Assembly: GCA_029204225.1 (NCBI GenBank)
Contig: CM055110.1
Span: 17,901,501 to 17,965,500 of the forward strand
Length of the DNA: 64,000 bases
Source: Diphasiastrum complanatum
Lineage: Eukaryota > Streptophyta > Lycopodiopsida > Lycopodiales > Lycopodiaceae
Direction of reading: 5' to 3'
The notes under the pieces are model-generated. The model was given only the letters and a program-made list of their open reading frames with translations, searched no databases and had not been told where the DNA came from. Each line of letters starts with the position of its first letter. The stretch's first letter is position 1. The position numbers and the translations under genes were made by a program. Below are positions 44,943-56,977 of this stretch, one piece after another.

Positions 44943-45716
44943 TTAGAGATAATATTTCTTCAATTTGGAACTGTTAATACACGTTGGCAATAATTCGTCT
45001 TCCAATGACTGAAGTTGGACAGAACCATTTTCAAATACTTTAATAACCTTGTACGGTCCCATCCACCTCATATGAAGCTTTCTAGAAAAATTTTGATGGC
45101 GACTATCATATATCAAGGCATAATCACCAGCCTTAAGATCATTGGTCTTGATAAGAGTATCATGCTTTTTCTTTCGCTGTTCCTGGATTTTCTCTGTAAC
45201 ATCCTTCAAATTGATTCGAGCTTCAGATAGTTCGTCAATAGTCATCAACCTTTTGTTAGTACATTCTACTTCTGTTCATTGTGCTTGTATTCGAAACTTT
45301 GGCACCTTGAATTCAATTGGCAGAATAGGATGCATACCATATGTAAGAAAGTAAGGCGTCTGATTTGCTGTGATCTTTTCTGTGTTTCGATATGCCCAGA
45401 GAACCGAGGGTAACTTTTGATCCCAATCTGTAGCATGTGCAACGGTGATCTTATTCAGAATCTTGCATAATATTTTGTTTGCTCTCTCAATTAACCCATT
45501 GGCTTTCGGATTATAGGGGGTTGTCTTTCTGTGTTTGATTAGAAAACAGTTTGTCAGCAGTCGAATCGTATCATTTAGAAAATGGATACCACGATCACTG
45601 ACTAACTCAAGAGTACAACCATAACGTGTGATTATAGATTTCAATAGGAAAGCTACGACAGTTTTCACATCATTTTGTTTCGTTGCTTCAGCGTATTTGG
45701 AGTCTCGATCCACCAT
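44943..45716 (-). pseudogene. gypsy K integrase core and C-terminal domain
   Basis: 45276-45716: MVDRDSKYAEATKQND, LELVSDRGIHFLND with an aspartate, TTPYNPKANGLIERANK with the glutamate, and WAYRNTEKITANQTPYFLTYGMHPILPIEF. 44943-45248: MTIDELSEARINLKDV, DYALIYDSRHQ, HMRWMGPYKVIKVF, the SH3-like integrase C-terminus of gypsy elements. A stop (about 45249) separates the two. The first catalytic aspartate is probably the VDRD region, at the deletion edge. Confidence 0.85.
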
Positions 45717-45806
45717 TCTCTTATGTTCTTTGAATGATACAAGTCAAGAAAATCTAAGAGTGAAAGGAATCCAGGTACCCACACGTCCTGGTTCAACTTG
45801 GTTTTA

Positions 45807-46199
45807 TCATAGTTGTGCTTGCTTTCTCAGAAGACCAAGAAAGATCTGTATTTTGTCAGCATCAGCACCTTCCTTATTCGAGTTGGCAATTGACTCGAAC
45901 TGCGAAACATAACTGTCAGTATCATTTGAAGATGTTCTTTTAAAATAATCATATTTGATCTTCGAGATTGAAGTGAAACGGGGAGGAAGGCCTTCCATAA
46001 TCGGCTCTGGTTCTGGTTCAGGATCAGGTTCTGAATCTGGATTTGGATCAGGCTCAGGTTTTGATTCTAGATCAAATTTCGGATCTTGTTTAGGTTCAGG
46101 TTCTGGATCTAGATCTGGATTTGGATCTGAATCTGGATCAGGAACTGGATTTTCAACTTTAGAACCAAGTTCAGCTATACCAAAACCTTTAGGACGCAA
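45807..46199 (-). pseudogene. gypsy K gag N-terminal part with Pro-Asp/Glu repeat
   Basis: A 130-codon frame: about 50 residues of PDPDSDPNPDLDPEPEPK-like repeat, then a gag core (FKRTSSNDTDSYVSQFESIA, IQIFLGLLRKQAQL) that breaks where integrase follows. The repeat is encoded by a degenerate hexanucleotide tract at about 46000-46150. Gag would assemble particles; the acidic repeat's role is unknown. Confidence 0.7.
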
Positions 46200-46411
46200 T
46201 ATTTCAAGTAGATTAACAGGATTAAGAATATTATCAAAGAAAGTTTTGTTATAAATTTGAAAAGGTGATTCTCCTCTTTGGAAAGATTTTTGAAGTCTTT
46301 TGAAAAACTCTTCTCGAACTTTCCGATATCTTTCAAGTCTGGCAGCTCTCTCATGACATGCACTAAGAATGGAGATGGAGTTGTCAGTTTGGTATCAACT
46401 TTATTTGGCTA

Positions 46412-46429
46412 TTCCCAACAATGGCACCA
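46412..46429 (-). other. Primer-binding site of gypsy K
   Basis: On the minus strand TGGTGCCATTGTTGGGAA resembles the plant gypsy primer site TGGCGCCGTTGCCGGGGA with several transitions. It lies four bases from the presumed LTR edge at 46434. Confidence 0.6.
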
Positions 46430-46433
46430 AAAT

Positions 46434-47640
<1,207 letters not shown>

Positions 47641-47650
47641 AAAAGTACAT

Positions 47651-48735
47651 GAAACCTTTGCACTCGTTGCAAAGATGGCAACTATAAGAATCATCATCTC
47701 TATTGCTTGCCACTTCAAATGTAAGATGTTCCCATTAGATGTCTCCAATGCTTTTCTCAATGGATATATTGAGGAGGAGATATATATGGAGCAACCACAA
47801 GGCTTCATCAAGCATGGTGAAGAATCCAAAGTTTGCCTACTTTTCAAGTCTATATGGGCTTAAGCAAGATCATGGTATACAAGGCTCAACACATTTCTTA
47901 TCTCACTTGGATTTTTTCTAAGTGACTATGATCCTCTCATGCACTTAAAGTTTGTTGCTAGTGATCTTGTCATTCTCATCATTTATGTAGATGACATCAT
48001 CCTATGTAGAAGTTGCATAAAGTTAGTAGATGAATCTAAAAGTGCTCTTGGTAATGAGTTCAAAATGCAAGATCTAGGAGAGCTTCACTACATTCTAGGA
48101 CTAGAGATTGATCTTTGTCATGATTATGCTTTTATAAATCAAACTAGATATGCTCTTTCAATGCTCGAAAAGTTCAATATGAAAAACTGCAAGAGTGTAG
48201 ACACACCTTTGGAGCATATTTTTGTAAAAGATTCTAATAAGGGAGATGAAAGATCCTTTGAGGACATCACCCTTTTTAGGAATCTTTTTGATTTGGTTGA
48301 CCATCACTAGGCCCAATTTGAGCTATTGTGTGCACAAGCTAAGTCAATCCATGCAAGATCCCAAGATCTACCATTGGAAATCGACCAAGAGAGTCTTGAG
48401 GTATATATCTTCACAACACATGATTATGAATTACTCTACAAAAGTGAAGATCTATCTATTATTGGCAACTCGGACTCGGATTTTGCTAGTGACAAGGTGG
48501 ATTGAAAATCCACAAGTGCTTACACTATATTTCTTGGAGAAAGTCTCATATCTTGGCTTTTCAAAAAGCAAGATATCATCTCGTTATATCTTGTGAGGCC
48601 GAGTATAAGGCTCTTACAACAACAACAAAAGAGATGCAATGGATCAAAAGACTATTATTGGAGCTCAAGTGCATCAAGGAGGAAGATCTACCTTTGATCA
48701 AGTGTGACAACATCTCAGCCCAAGCCCTTGCCTTA
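47651..48735 (+). pseudogene. Copia fragment H: RT and RNase H
   Basis: Starts inside RT at ETFALVAKM and runs through LDVSNAFLNGYIEEEIYM, a stop/frame change after FKS, then LIIYVDDIIL with the active site intact, LHYILGLEID, NCKSVDTPLE and DERSFEDITLF. After another shift RNase H pieces follow (CEAEYKALTTTTKEMQWIKRLL, CDNISAQALA). It ends at about 48735 where sequence matching the LTR of element I begins. It is closest to C1 in wording. Confidence 0.85.
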
Positions 48736-48828
48736 GATTTCAATCTATGCTTGATCTATACACAATCACCACATCTTAGGAGATTATAATCACACTTTTG
48801 GGGACTCCCACACATGTGAAAATTAACA
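48736..48828 (+). repeat. 3'-terminal remnant of I's 5' LTR
   Basis: TTCAATCTATGCTTGATC, CATCTTAGGAGAT and CCCACACATGTGAAAATTAACA align with the end of 52430-53256 with gaps. Confidence 0.65.
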
Positions 48829-49777
48829 ACTACCTCCTTAGGATCTAGATGAATCTTGTGTCTTAATCCTATGTCTATGATAATATAGAAGTTTATCAAG
48901 CATGTTTGGATCTACATGGTCATTATTAAATATTAGACAAGTCAAAAGCAAACTTCATAGAAAACAAGGACGATGTGGTATTGTACCACAAGGCCTTTCC
49001 ATGTCACATTGTCATATGTTTCTTCATGCAAATCTACAAAACAACTTTACCACAACTAATCAAAATTAAAAATCGTGATCTTTATTCTGAATAATCACAT
49101 TTTATTAATCATTCTCTGTATTCAAGAGTGTCCACAATAATCATGATTAATATTGAAAAGATTTCAAGATTCACAAAATTTGAAATCAATAATCAAATAG
49201 TATTCATAATATATTCGATCAATATTTGTAGAATATTCAATTAGAATTCACATTATGAAGGATCATTATTCAGGAGTATTCACGATCAGTTTTCACAATA
49301 TTCACAATCAGTACTCACAATATTCATGATCAATATCTCAAAATATTCATCTTTCAATATTCGCAATTTCAAATCAGTATTCACGATATACCTGGGTGGA
49401 CACATTTGGTTTGGTCAAGAGATTGCTTGTTTGATCCAAAATCACAGTTGAATGATTACCAATCTCATCTATATGTGATCTAGGCACTGTTTTGAGATCT
49501 TAGCCATTTTGTTTCATGCAATATCATTGTATTTGAGTCAAATTTGGTTTCTTAGTGTATTTCACATGTGCTAAGAGTGTTTGATCTAACTTTGCCCATA
49601 CTCCATCATTTGATGTGAAGTAGATCTAGTTTTGGAGAGATTGAGATAGCTAGTGAGAATCATCTCACAGTTTGTTGCAAGATCTTGCATAGGAGATGGT
49701 AGCACACCATTATTGGATCCTATAGTGAGAGAGAAGCAACATTTTTTGTTCATCACTTTCATTTATCTCCACTTTAC
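48829..49777 (+). other. I leader with degenerate ATTCAC repeats
   Basis: No gene seen. The canonical primer site is absent after the LTR remnant. About 49090-49395 is an AT-rich, imperfect repeat built from ATTCACAAT/GATCAATATTC words. Confidence 0.65.
49090..49395. repeat. Degenerate AT-rich minisatellite
   Basis: Repeated words such as TATTCACGATCAGT, ATTCACAATCAGTACTCACA and ATATTCATGATCAATAT recur about every 18-30 bp. The unit is irregular. Confidence 0.65.
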
Positions 49778-52306
49778 ATGACTTCAATGAGTTCATACTT
49801 GTTGCAACCAAGTGAGAGATTGTCTACTTCCAATTATTCAATATGGAAGTTGAGGATGGAGTCCATCTTGATACTCCAAGATGTGATGGACATTGTACTT
49901 GGGATTGAGGAGGAGCCTCAAGTCCTTCAAGAAGTACAAAAATACAAGAAGAGAGCTAGGATGGCTCTCCACTACATTAAGATGAATGTCTCCAATGAGA
50001 TATTGAGGGAGATTGGTGATTGTTCTACATCCAAGGAAGCTTGGGATTGTCTCAAGTCCATCTATGAGGCTAAGAACACCTCTAGGCTCCTCACTCTTAG
50101 AGATCAAATCTTCCAAAGTAGTCAAAAGAGTGATGAGAGTGTATCTAGTTATGTTTTGAGAGTCAAGGATATTCATAGGGAGCTTGCATGTATTGGTGAC
50201 TCAATCAATCAAAGTGAGCTAGTCCAAGTCATTCTCAATGGCTTGAGAGATGAATATGACAACCTTGTCCAATCCTATGCCATTAAGGAGGAGCTACCAA
50301 GTTTGGAGGCCCTTCAAAGTGTGCTTATTTCTGAAGAATCAAGACAAGAGTACAAACTCTTGAGGATGGACAAGCTATCACTCAATCATGATGATGGCAA
50401 AGTTCTATTTTCCAAGCACAAAGAGAGGAGTAAGAAGCAACACCATCACTTCTCTAATGACAAAGATAAAGACCAAGATGAAGAGGAGGAGGAGGATACC
50501 TCTCATGCTTCTACTTCAAATCTCAAGAAGAAGAAGATCAAGTGCTTTTATTGCGGCAAGAAAGGCCATTATGCCACCAATTTCTTCAACATCACCAATG
50601 AGAAAGAAGACTATATTGCAAGTGATGGAGAAGGCTCTCTTATGGCATCAAGCTTCTCCTCTTCCACCTTCAACAAGGATGACTCATGCTATATTGATAG
50701 TGGAGCATCTTCACATATGTGTGGCTCCAAGCACTTTTTTTCATCTATTTTGCCTTGTGATGGAGTTAAGAAGACCATATACTTTGCAAGTAAGCATGAG
50801 TGCAATATTGAAGGAGTAGGGATTATTCCCTTGAAGCTTGCATCTTCTAAAGATCTCTTTCTCAACAATGTTCTTTTTGTCCCAAAGCTTACAAAGAACA
50901 TCTTAAGTGTTGGCCAACTTCTTGATAGTGGCTTTGATGTCAATTTCAATATTGACAATTGTGTGATCAAGAAGGATGGTGAGATCCTTGCATATGGATC
51001 AAGATTTGAAGGCATCTACAAATTGGATCCAAGTGAGAGTGCAAACTCTCTTGATGTTTTTTATATGTCCAATATTTCAAAGGAGGATGATCACACAAGA
51101 TGCACATATCTTCTCTCTTCAAGTATTATGGTGTATGATTATTCCTTATTATTCAAAGCATATGTTGAGAAGAAATTCTTAGTGAAGATCAAAGCTTTGA
51201 GGAGTATTGGAGCTCTTGAAGGAATAGCACCATATGAAGTTTTATTCAAGATGAAGCCTAAGGTTGATCACCTTAGTGAACTTGGTAGTGCTTGCTTTGC
51301 ACATATTGATGATCCAAGCTCATGGATCATGATTGGATACTCATCCATCAAGGAGGCCTTTAGTGTCTTTACACTCTCTATTTCAAAAGTGATTGTGAAT
51401 AGAGATGTCACATTGCATGAAGATTCAATCTTGGAAGTGGCCGAGATCAAGGCTTCTCAAGAAGCATCACAAGTTATCTTTTTTGAAGGTATTCAAGTTA
51501 TGATGGGGCCAATGTGTGAGGAGGAGTTTCTTCTTCATATGATTTCAAGAAGATCTTCAAGATGCATGGCCGAGTCTTTATGGCTCACCTTACATGACAA
51601 AGAGGGGCATCTTTCATGTTGTATCTACTACAACACATTCATATATGCTTCTCTTCCTTTGCTTGAAATGCTATCTTGCTTCATTGAATTTTTTGGATCT
51701 CAAAGTTCAAGAAAAGCTATACTAGTTTTGTATGATGCTTATGGTATGGACATATTTCTTGTCATTATTGACTTAGATGTGTTTCCAATACTTTTTGAAA
51801 GCAAGATATTGTATTGTCAAAAGTATGCTCTTGATTCTAGTAAGAACAAGATTGAGCTTGGTACTCACTTTTTTGAAAATCATGTTTTCACATGTTTTGA
51901 GGCAAATTGTAAACTCCTCTTGAGATTAAGTGAAGCATCCAAAGTGGACACTTACATCCTTGAGAGAGTAACTAGCCTAAAAAAGATCAAGATAGTCTTT
52001 GATATCAAGATTAGATCCATTATGGATATAGTTCATTGTATGTGGACTAGTCAAGCTAGAAAGCATAATCTTGACAATCATCATTGTTTCACATCTTATG
52101 ATCTTGATCTGCATGATCCTTATGAGGCTTGGAAGCCTCAGATTTCTCTATTTATGGTGCATCCATCATGCAAGTGGAACTCTCAAATCAAAAATCATCA
52201 TCAAGCATGGAGGAAGCCCATGATCATAGTGGCATATTGGTGGAGCACTCTTCAAAGGCATTGGCAAGAGATCTCTACCAAAGAGATCTTATCATGGATA
52301 TGGTGA
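49778..52306 (+). CDS. I Gag-protease with fossil integrase and RT, 842 aa
   Basis: The start aligns with other gag starts (MTSMSSYLLQPSERLSTSNYSIWKLRMES). Gag is full length. The zinc knuckle at about 256-269 reads CFYCGKKGHYATNF: the last cysteine is phenylalanine. The protease box CYIDSGASSHMC is at about 305, with the protease C-half to about 415. Then EDDHTRCTYLLSSS...YDYSLLFKAYVEKKF is integrase core without the first aspartate, joined to PYEVLFKMKPKVDHL past the second aspartate and the glutamate; WIMIGYSSIKEAF is the integrase C-terminal block. The last 250 residues are a diverged RT (IIDLDVF near the YVDD position; DIKIRSIMDIVHCMW near the RT end). The frame is open throughout although catalysis is lost. 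Possibly a Gag-PR protein with a long tail. Confidence 0.78.
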   Translation: MTSMSSYLLQPSERLSTSNYSIWKLRMESILILQDVMDIVLGIEEEPQVLQEVQKYKKRARMALHYIKMNVSNEILREIGDCSTSKEAWDCLKSIYEAKNTSRLLTLRDQIFQSSQKSDESVSSYVLRVKDIHRELACIGDSINQSELVQVILNGLRDEYDNLVQSYAIKEELPSLEALQSVLISEESRQEYKLLRMDKLSLNHDDGKVLFSKHKERSKKQHHHFSNDKDKDQDEEEEEDTSHASTSNLKKKKIKCFYCGKKGHYATNFFNITNEKEDYIASDGEGSLMASSFSSSTFNKDDSCYIDSGASSHMCGSKHFFSSILPCDGVKKTIYFASKHECNIEGVGIIPLKLASSKDLFLNNVLFVPKLTKNILSVGQLLDSGFDVNFNIDNCVIKKDGEILAYGSRFEGIYKLDPSESANSLDVFYMSNISKEDDHTRCTYLLSSSIMVYDYSLLFKAYVEKKFLVKIKALRSIGALEGIAPYEVLFKMKPKVDHLSELGSACFAHIDDPSSWIMIGYSSIKEAFSVFTLSISKVIVNRDVTLHEDSILEVAEIKASQEASQVIFFEGIQVMMGPMCEEEFLLHMISRRSSRCMAESLWLTLHDKEGHLSCCIYYNTFIYASLPLLEMLSCFIEFFGSQSSRKAILVLYDAYGMDIFLVIIDLDVFPILFESKILYCQKYALDSSKNKIELGTHFFENHVFTCFEANCKLLLRLSEASKVDTYILERVTSLKKIKIVFDIKIRSIMDIVHCMWTSQARKHNLDNHHCFTSYDLDLHDPYEAWKPQISLFMVHPSCKWNSQIKNHHQAWRKPMIIVAYWWSTLQRHWQEISTKEILSWIW

Positions 52307-52429
52307 GGGTGCTGCTATGATGGATCCCTTGGCTGATCTTCACTTCTTATGCATACCAAAGGATCCACTCAAAAAGATTTACAAACTTCTTAAGTGATCT
52401 AGTACCTTTCCAAGCTATTTTCTGAGGAG

Positions 52430-53256
52430 TGTGAGAAATTGGCAAAAATCTAGCTTGGTACTTTTTATGATAGAAGTTTGTAAGTGAATCTCACATGTGT
52501 GGAGGATGTTCCCACGTGTGGAGAATTGTAAAGTAAATCAAAATGTTTGATATAGGGGTCTCATAGAGTCTCATAGTCAAGCATTTAGGTGTAGAATGTT
52601 GATAGGGTCAAATTTGGCATAGATGGCAAATTATCCATTTCCACTTGTAATGCCACTATTGAGCCAAAATAGAGTATGAGGCCAAACTTGTTCCAATTAG
52701 AGTGTAGACAAGTGTAATGCTTTTGTTTGATGAAATTTAAGAGGTCCAATAGGTTTTAGAGGTGGAACCATGTGTGGTCCAATAGGAATTTGAGGTGTGC
52801 TTGAATATAGTCCAATAGAATTTAGAGGTGCATGGATCAATGGTCCAATAGGATTAAGAGGTGGCAAAGTGTGATCCAATCATAGCTAAGCATAGTGGTA
52901 GCTCATGAATCTACTAGTATCATTGTACTCCTCATTTTGGATCTAATTGATTTTGAGATTGAGTGGATTTTGAGTGTCATTGAATTTCTAGTTTTCTCTC
53001 TCTACCCGAGAGTTCATGATGGTTTTTCTCTCTCTACCCGAGGAGAGCAGCTTGTTCTTACTTAGAATACTTTTGGAACACTTCCCACATGTGTGAGTGA
53101 GAGTTGGAAGTGATTGAATGCATGTAGTAGTGTGTTTTTGCCATAGAATCAAAGATAGATCTTGAATCTCAATCTAGTCTTGATCTTGGTGCATCTACAC
53201 ACCTTAGGAGATCACAAGTACATGTAGTGGACAATCCACACGTGTGAAATTCAACA
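52430..53256 (+). repeat. 3' LTR of I
   Basis: About 827 bp, TGTGAGAAATTGGC...GAAATTCAACA. Contains a five-unit 33-bp tandem repeat at 52743-52880 and CACACGTGTG at 53237-53246. Preceded by the purine run GAGGAG. Confidence 0.85.
52743..52880 (+). repeat. 33-bp tandem repeat in I's LTR
   Basis: GGTCCAATAGG-type heads at 52743, 52776, 52809, 52842 and a weaker one at 52873, each followed by TTTAGAGGTG-like words. It lies in the upstream (U3-like) half of the LTR, where repeats often act as enhancers. Confidence 0.85.
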
Positions 53257-54116
53257 ATCACTAACTACTAGTGGCTCTTCAAAATGGACTATACATGCAG
53301 GATGTCATACTTGGGCCATTGATTTCACAAAAATAATTATTTACATAGGGCTTTAATGTAAGGTGCCGCTTTTCCAAATTACCTTGGGCTCCATTGAGAT
53401 GCCCCTTAGTCTTGTAATCCAATGAAGTAGGAATTCTTAATAACAAAGGCAAGGACCTCGTAAGTATGATATGAATATAGCTCAATGTGACTACAATCTT
53501 TTTTTGTTTGTCTTAACTCCACGATCACAATTGTGTAGATAGTGAGTGAAAATAAAGCTTGGGGGCTTGAGATGAGTACAATGCAAGAATAGAATAAGAT
53601 GAAATTCAAAAATCTCTTCTATGTGAAGATGGATTGTCAAGAAAAGATCTACTAAAGTTAGGAGAATTTATCACGAGTATTAAATACAACTATCAATTAG
53701 AAGAAAACACACTGCGAGTCCACAATTCCATACCAAATTTTTGTTTTATTCCATTGTGTCAGTATGTTGTAAATTCTTTATATTGTTTTGGAATTATAAA
53801 TGAGCTCTCAAGTCAACCACAATCAACATGAAGATGGACAACTGAAGACCACAAGGATCAGTACACCAAAGATCCAAGGACCATTGCACCATGATAAAAT
53901 CACCTACCCTAACCTTATGTGATGATTATTTATCATACAATGCCTTATTGATAAAATCACTCCTACTTGGCTGAAAATTCCATGCTTAATTGAAAAATTC
54001 TGTACAACTATCTTGCCATCTAGCTTACTAGAAGGGACTTCATCTAGTCAGAAGGATGAAGATGTTAATCAAGACAAAGAAAATAATGATGCTAAATTTT
54101 TGACTCTGCAAGTGTC
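53257..54116. other. No gene recognised
   Basis: AT-rich; short frames only. Nothing with supportable similarity. Confidence 0.5.
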
Positions 54117-55110
54117 AGAAGGACATGGATACTAATGACACCCTACTAGAGGATTTGTAGAAAGAATAGGAGGAAACCCGACTTTGAGGGTCACCACAAG
54201 CTGTAGAAATAAATTAGGTAGAAGATCATTTGAAAGTTGAAGAGGCAATCAAAGATGAAGAGAAAAAATGTAGTTTGAAGAAGTAATTGAAAAACCTGAT
54301 GATGCTCAATCCCTAACATAGGAGAAGCCAATTGAAGAAGTATTGATTCTTCAAGACCTATTAGATATAGAATGTCATGAACTTCTTTGCAATATTCATA
54401 GTCTTTTTCTATCTTTTAGTAGTATTATATAGTATGTAAAATTACAAGAAGACTATTAGAAATAGTTGAGGGAGTTGACGATCGAGAATGAGGAGAAAGA
54501 ATGTGAATTATCAAATTTGAGGCCCCAAACTTTTAGGGTCAACAAACTACAACATTAGAATGATGCTATGAAAGAGAAAATGGATGTTTTAAGAGAAGAA
54601 TTGTCCAAGTAGATCACTTTAGAGCTATAGAGAGTGTTAGAATCAACCACTTCCAATAGGAGATAGAACAATTCAGAGTCTGTGTCGTTGAAGGAAAAAG
54701 GAATTGCTGAAGCTTTGAAATGAAATCTTTAACTTGGAATGACAATTGAAACAACTAGAGCTCTCAATGACATTAAGATAAGGATGGAGGTGGCTAGGAA
54801 TTACCAAGCTGATCGACTCCAATATAAGGAGAAACTCCATAAAAAATGAAACTAGAAATAAAGCATTGAAGACAAGCCTAGCTTTCATAATTGAAGGTAA
54901 TTTCTTGATCAAGTCCAAGAGGCTAGAGACATTCAAACAACTGCAAAGACAATTCGACTAACTTTACCAAAACGTTCCCCATAGAGCAGAACATAGAAAT
55001 GGGATCTGACCCATAGACACAAGCTTCAACAATTCTAACATATAAAAGGAGAAGAACTACTCTTAGTCCACTAGTTGAATCAAACCAGGTACTAGCTACT
55101 GAAACACCAC
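54117..55110 (+). pseudogene. Stop-riddled coding fossil with coiled-coil composition
   Basis: Read in one frame at 54117-54260 and, after one shift at about 54260, in a second frame to about 55110. It is rich in E, K, L and Q (RELTIENEEKECEL, MKEKMDVLREELSK, RMEVARNYQADRLQYKEKL) and interrupted by some twenty stops with almost no indels. Every stop is TAG, TAA or TGA at a position where Q or R would fit the flanking composition. No family recognised. It could be an old retroelement gag or a host coiled-coil gene. Confidence 0.45.
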
Positions 55111-55559
55111 ATTTGAAAAAAAAAACGTTTTTGAAAATATGAGACAACTTTTACAATATAGAACATTCATGGATGTTAGAGTATTTTTTCTTACCTAGAA
55201 TCTACATAAATGTTGAATGGGTAGGTATCTAGAGTGTAGCCGAAATCCTAAACCTATATTGGTCCACTTTGGACATGCAAGAGAAGGGGTTTCTGGCTTG
55301 GGCTGTTGTATAGGGACTATTTGTGGTAGAAAAAAAATGGGTTAACTTAGATCCTAAAAGGAAATCCTGTTTTGTACTATGTAGAATATATTAAAGAAGA
55401 AAGTTTTTATTTGACATTCCAATGAAGTCTTTAGAAATCATCACAAATTATGTTTTATGATACCTGAAAAAGTAGCATTGAATGTAACAAGACATCTAAA
55501 GAAAAATAGAATATCTTCAATAGTCGATTGCTCTTACTTTGAGATATGGAAAATATACT

Positions 55560-56134
55560 AGGTTGACTCGTTGACTACACTTCTTCGATCGACTGAGACT
55601 CTCAGTGACGCACAAGATGCCCAAATGGACATCAACTCCCCCTCTAGCGCTTCCCATAAATACAAGAGGGCGGAGCATTATAAGGCCCAATATACTAAAT
55701 TAAAATATTTGTGAGTCAACACTCCAGCAGAATGAGTTGGAAATCACAAATCTTCATGCCAAGTATACGGAATCAAGAGATTACGGCTTTAAATTAGAGC
55801 AAATGGTTGTTGCCAAGGACCGCACCATGAATACAAATACTATGCTCAGCATGGCCCTCAACAACAATCTTACTCTTTAATTGGAATGAGTCAGTCCGTG
55901 CTAATCTCGCATCAGCTTGGCATTGCCATAACCAACCTTTCTGACTTGAGTGCTACTCCCTTTGAAAACAAGCACATCTACCAGCTCTTGGATGAGTATT
56001 CTAAAAATGTGTTCACCCTTGACGTAGTCTGTAAAAAGTTTTCCGTTCTTGACTTTTCTTATTTTGCGAAGGTTTTGCTTGCCCGCCTGTATGTATCCTT
56101 TTGGCTTTTGGTTGTTTGCTTACCTTTAATGTAG
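55560..56134 (+). pseudogene. Coiled-coil-like remnant and 82-codon frame, unidentified
   Basis: Plus-strand reading at about 55570-55880 gives SASHKYKRAEHYKAQYTKL and NLHAKYTESRDYGFKLEQMV with stops. It continues into an 82-codon frame (55886-56134; GIAITNLSDL, YQLLDEYSKNVFTLD). The composition resembles the coiled-coil region next to gypsy K (44220-44660). Not identified. Confidence 0.35.
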
Positions 56135-56327
56135 AGTGTCACTCAGCTTATTCTTTCTCGCTCATACACTCACCACTCCCTTCATTTTGTAAAAACCTCC
56201 ATCTCCTTCATAGATTCTTCAATAGTTCCTCTTGTACAGGAATACATCGCGCCCTCTTACAATGCTACTCATATATGTAGACTTGTATTGCATTTTCCAT
56301 CAAAATGCAACAATTATAGAGGCAATT

Positions 56328-56977
56328 TCATCCATAAATCTTGGTAACACTTTTTTTTACTTTAACTAGATTTGTAGTGACATTGATAATACTTTTGATA
56401 TTTTCAAGTTGTCTCTCAAATGAGAGTTCTCTTATTTGTGAAAAATCAACCCTTGATGATGCCAAGCATTCTTCTAAGTCATTGAGTTGGTTTACTTTGT
56501 TCAATGGCTTGTTAGTACAATAGTTTATGGGTGATGCATATTCAGGCAACAAGTCTTTTGATATAGAAGCTTTGCAAGATTTGTTTGATTTATGTAGATG
56601 AATGTCAGTTATTTGTTTTTCCTCAAATAATTCTAATTTTTTCAAAGAATATGATTCTATCACAAAAGTTTTAGTTTAGCATGCTTATCTTCACAATGAG
56701 CTCAACATTCATGATCTAAATCCAAATGATAGAAGGAAATGCAATTGTAAGTTTTCGAATTCAATTTTTTTAGAGTTAGCGTTTTCTTTAAATTATATTT
56801 TTCTTGAGATGTTTTTGTTGGTTTTGCAGATTTGTATCCATCAAATTTCGTCGAATGGCAATCAGTACAATCGATTGCAGGAATAATCGATGTCATACAT
56901 TCGGATATCAGTATTCTACAATATAAAGGTCGTTCTTCAAAATCACTTTTAGAGTCAGGAGTTTTTTTTATAATCAC
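56328..56977 (-). pseudogene. Unidentified minus-strand frames
   Basis: Two frames (56702-56977 and 56328-56663), separated by one stop and one frame change, could be read as one protein: CTDCHSTKFDGYKS with cysteine pairs, then lysine-rich sequence and YSLKKLELFEEKQ. Possibly a decayed gene or exons. No family recognised. Confidence 0.3.

Larger units (their letters stand above)
48736..53256 (+). mobile_element. Copia element I (non-autonomous, Gag-PR with fossil pol)
   Basis: An approximately 93-bp remnant of the 5' LTR end (48736-48828), a leader without a recognisable primer site, an 842-codon frame (49778-52306), a polypurine tract at about 52423-52429 and a full 3' LTR (52430-53256). 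Most of the 5' LTR was replaced by fragment H. The internal 3' region is related at nucleotide level to element A1. Confidence 0.82.

Noticed and set aside
45955-46254. Gly-Ser-rich 99-codon plus-strand frame
   Set aside because: Opposite-strand shadow of the Pro-Asp/Glu repeat in gypsy K gag.
54117-55110. Alternative genetic code or organelle DNA as the explanation for in-frame stops
   Set aside because: Neighbouring elements use normal stops in long open frames, and the surroundings are clearly nuclear transposons; decay is simpler.
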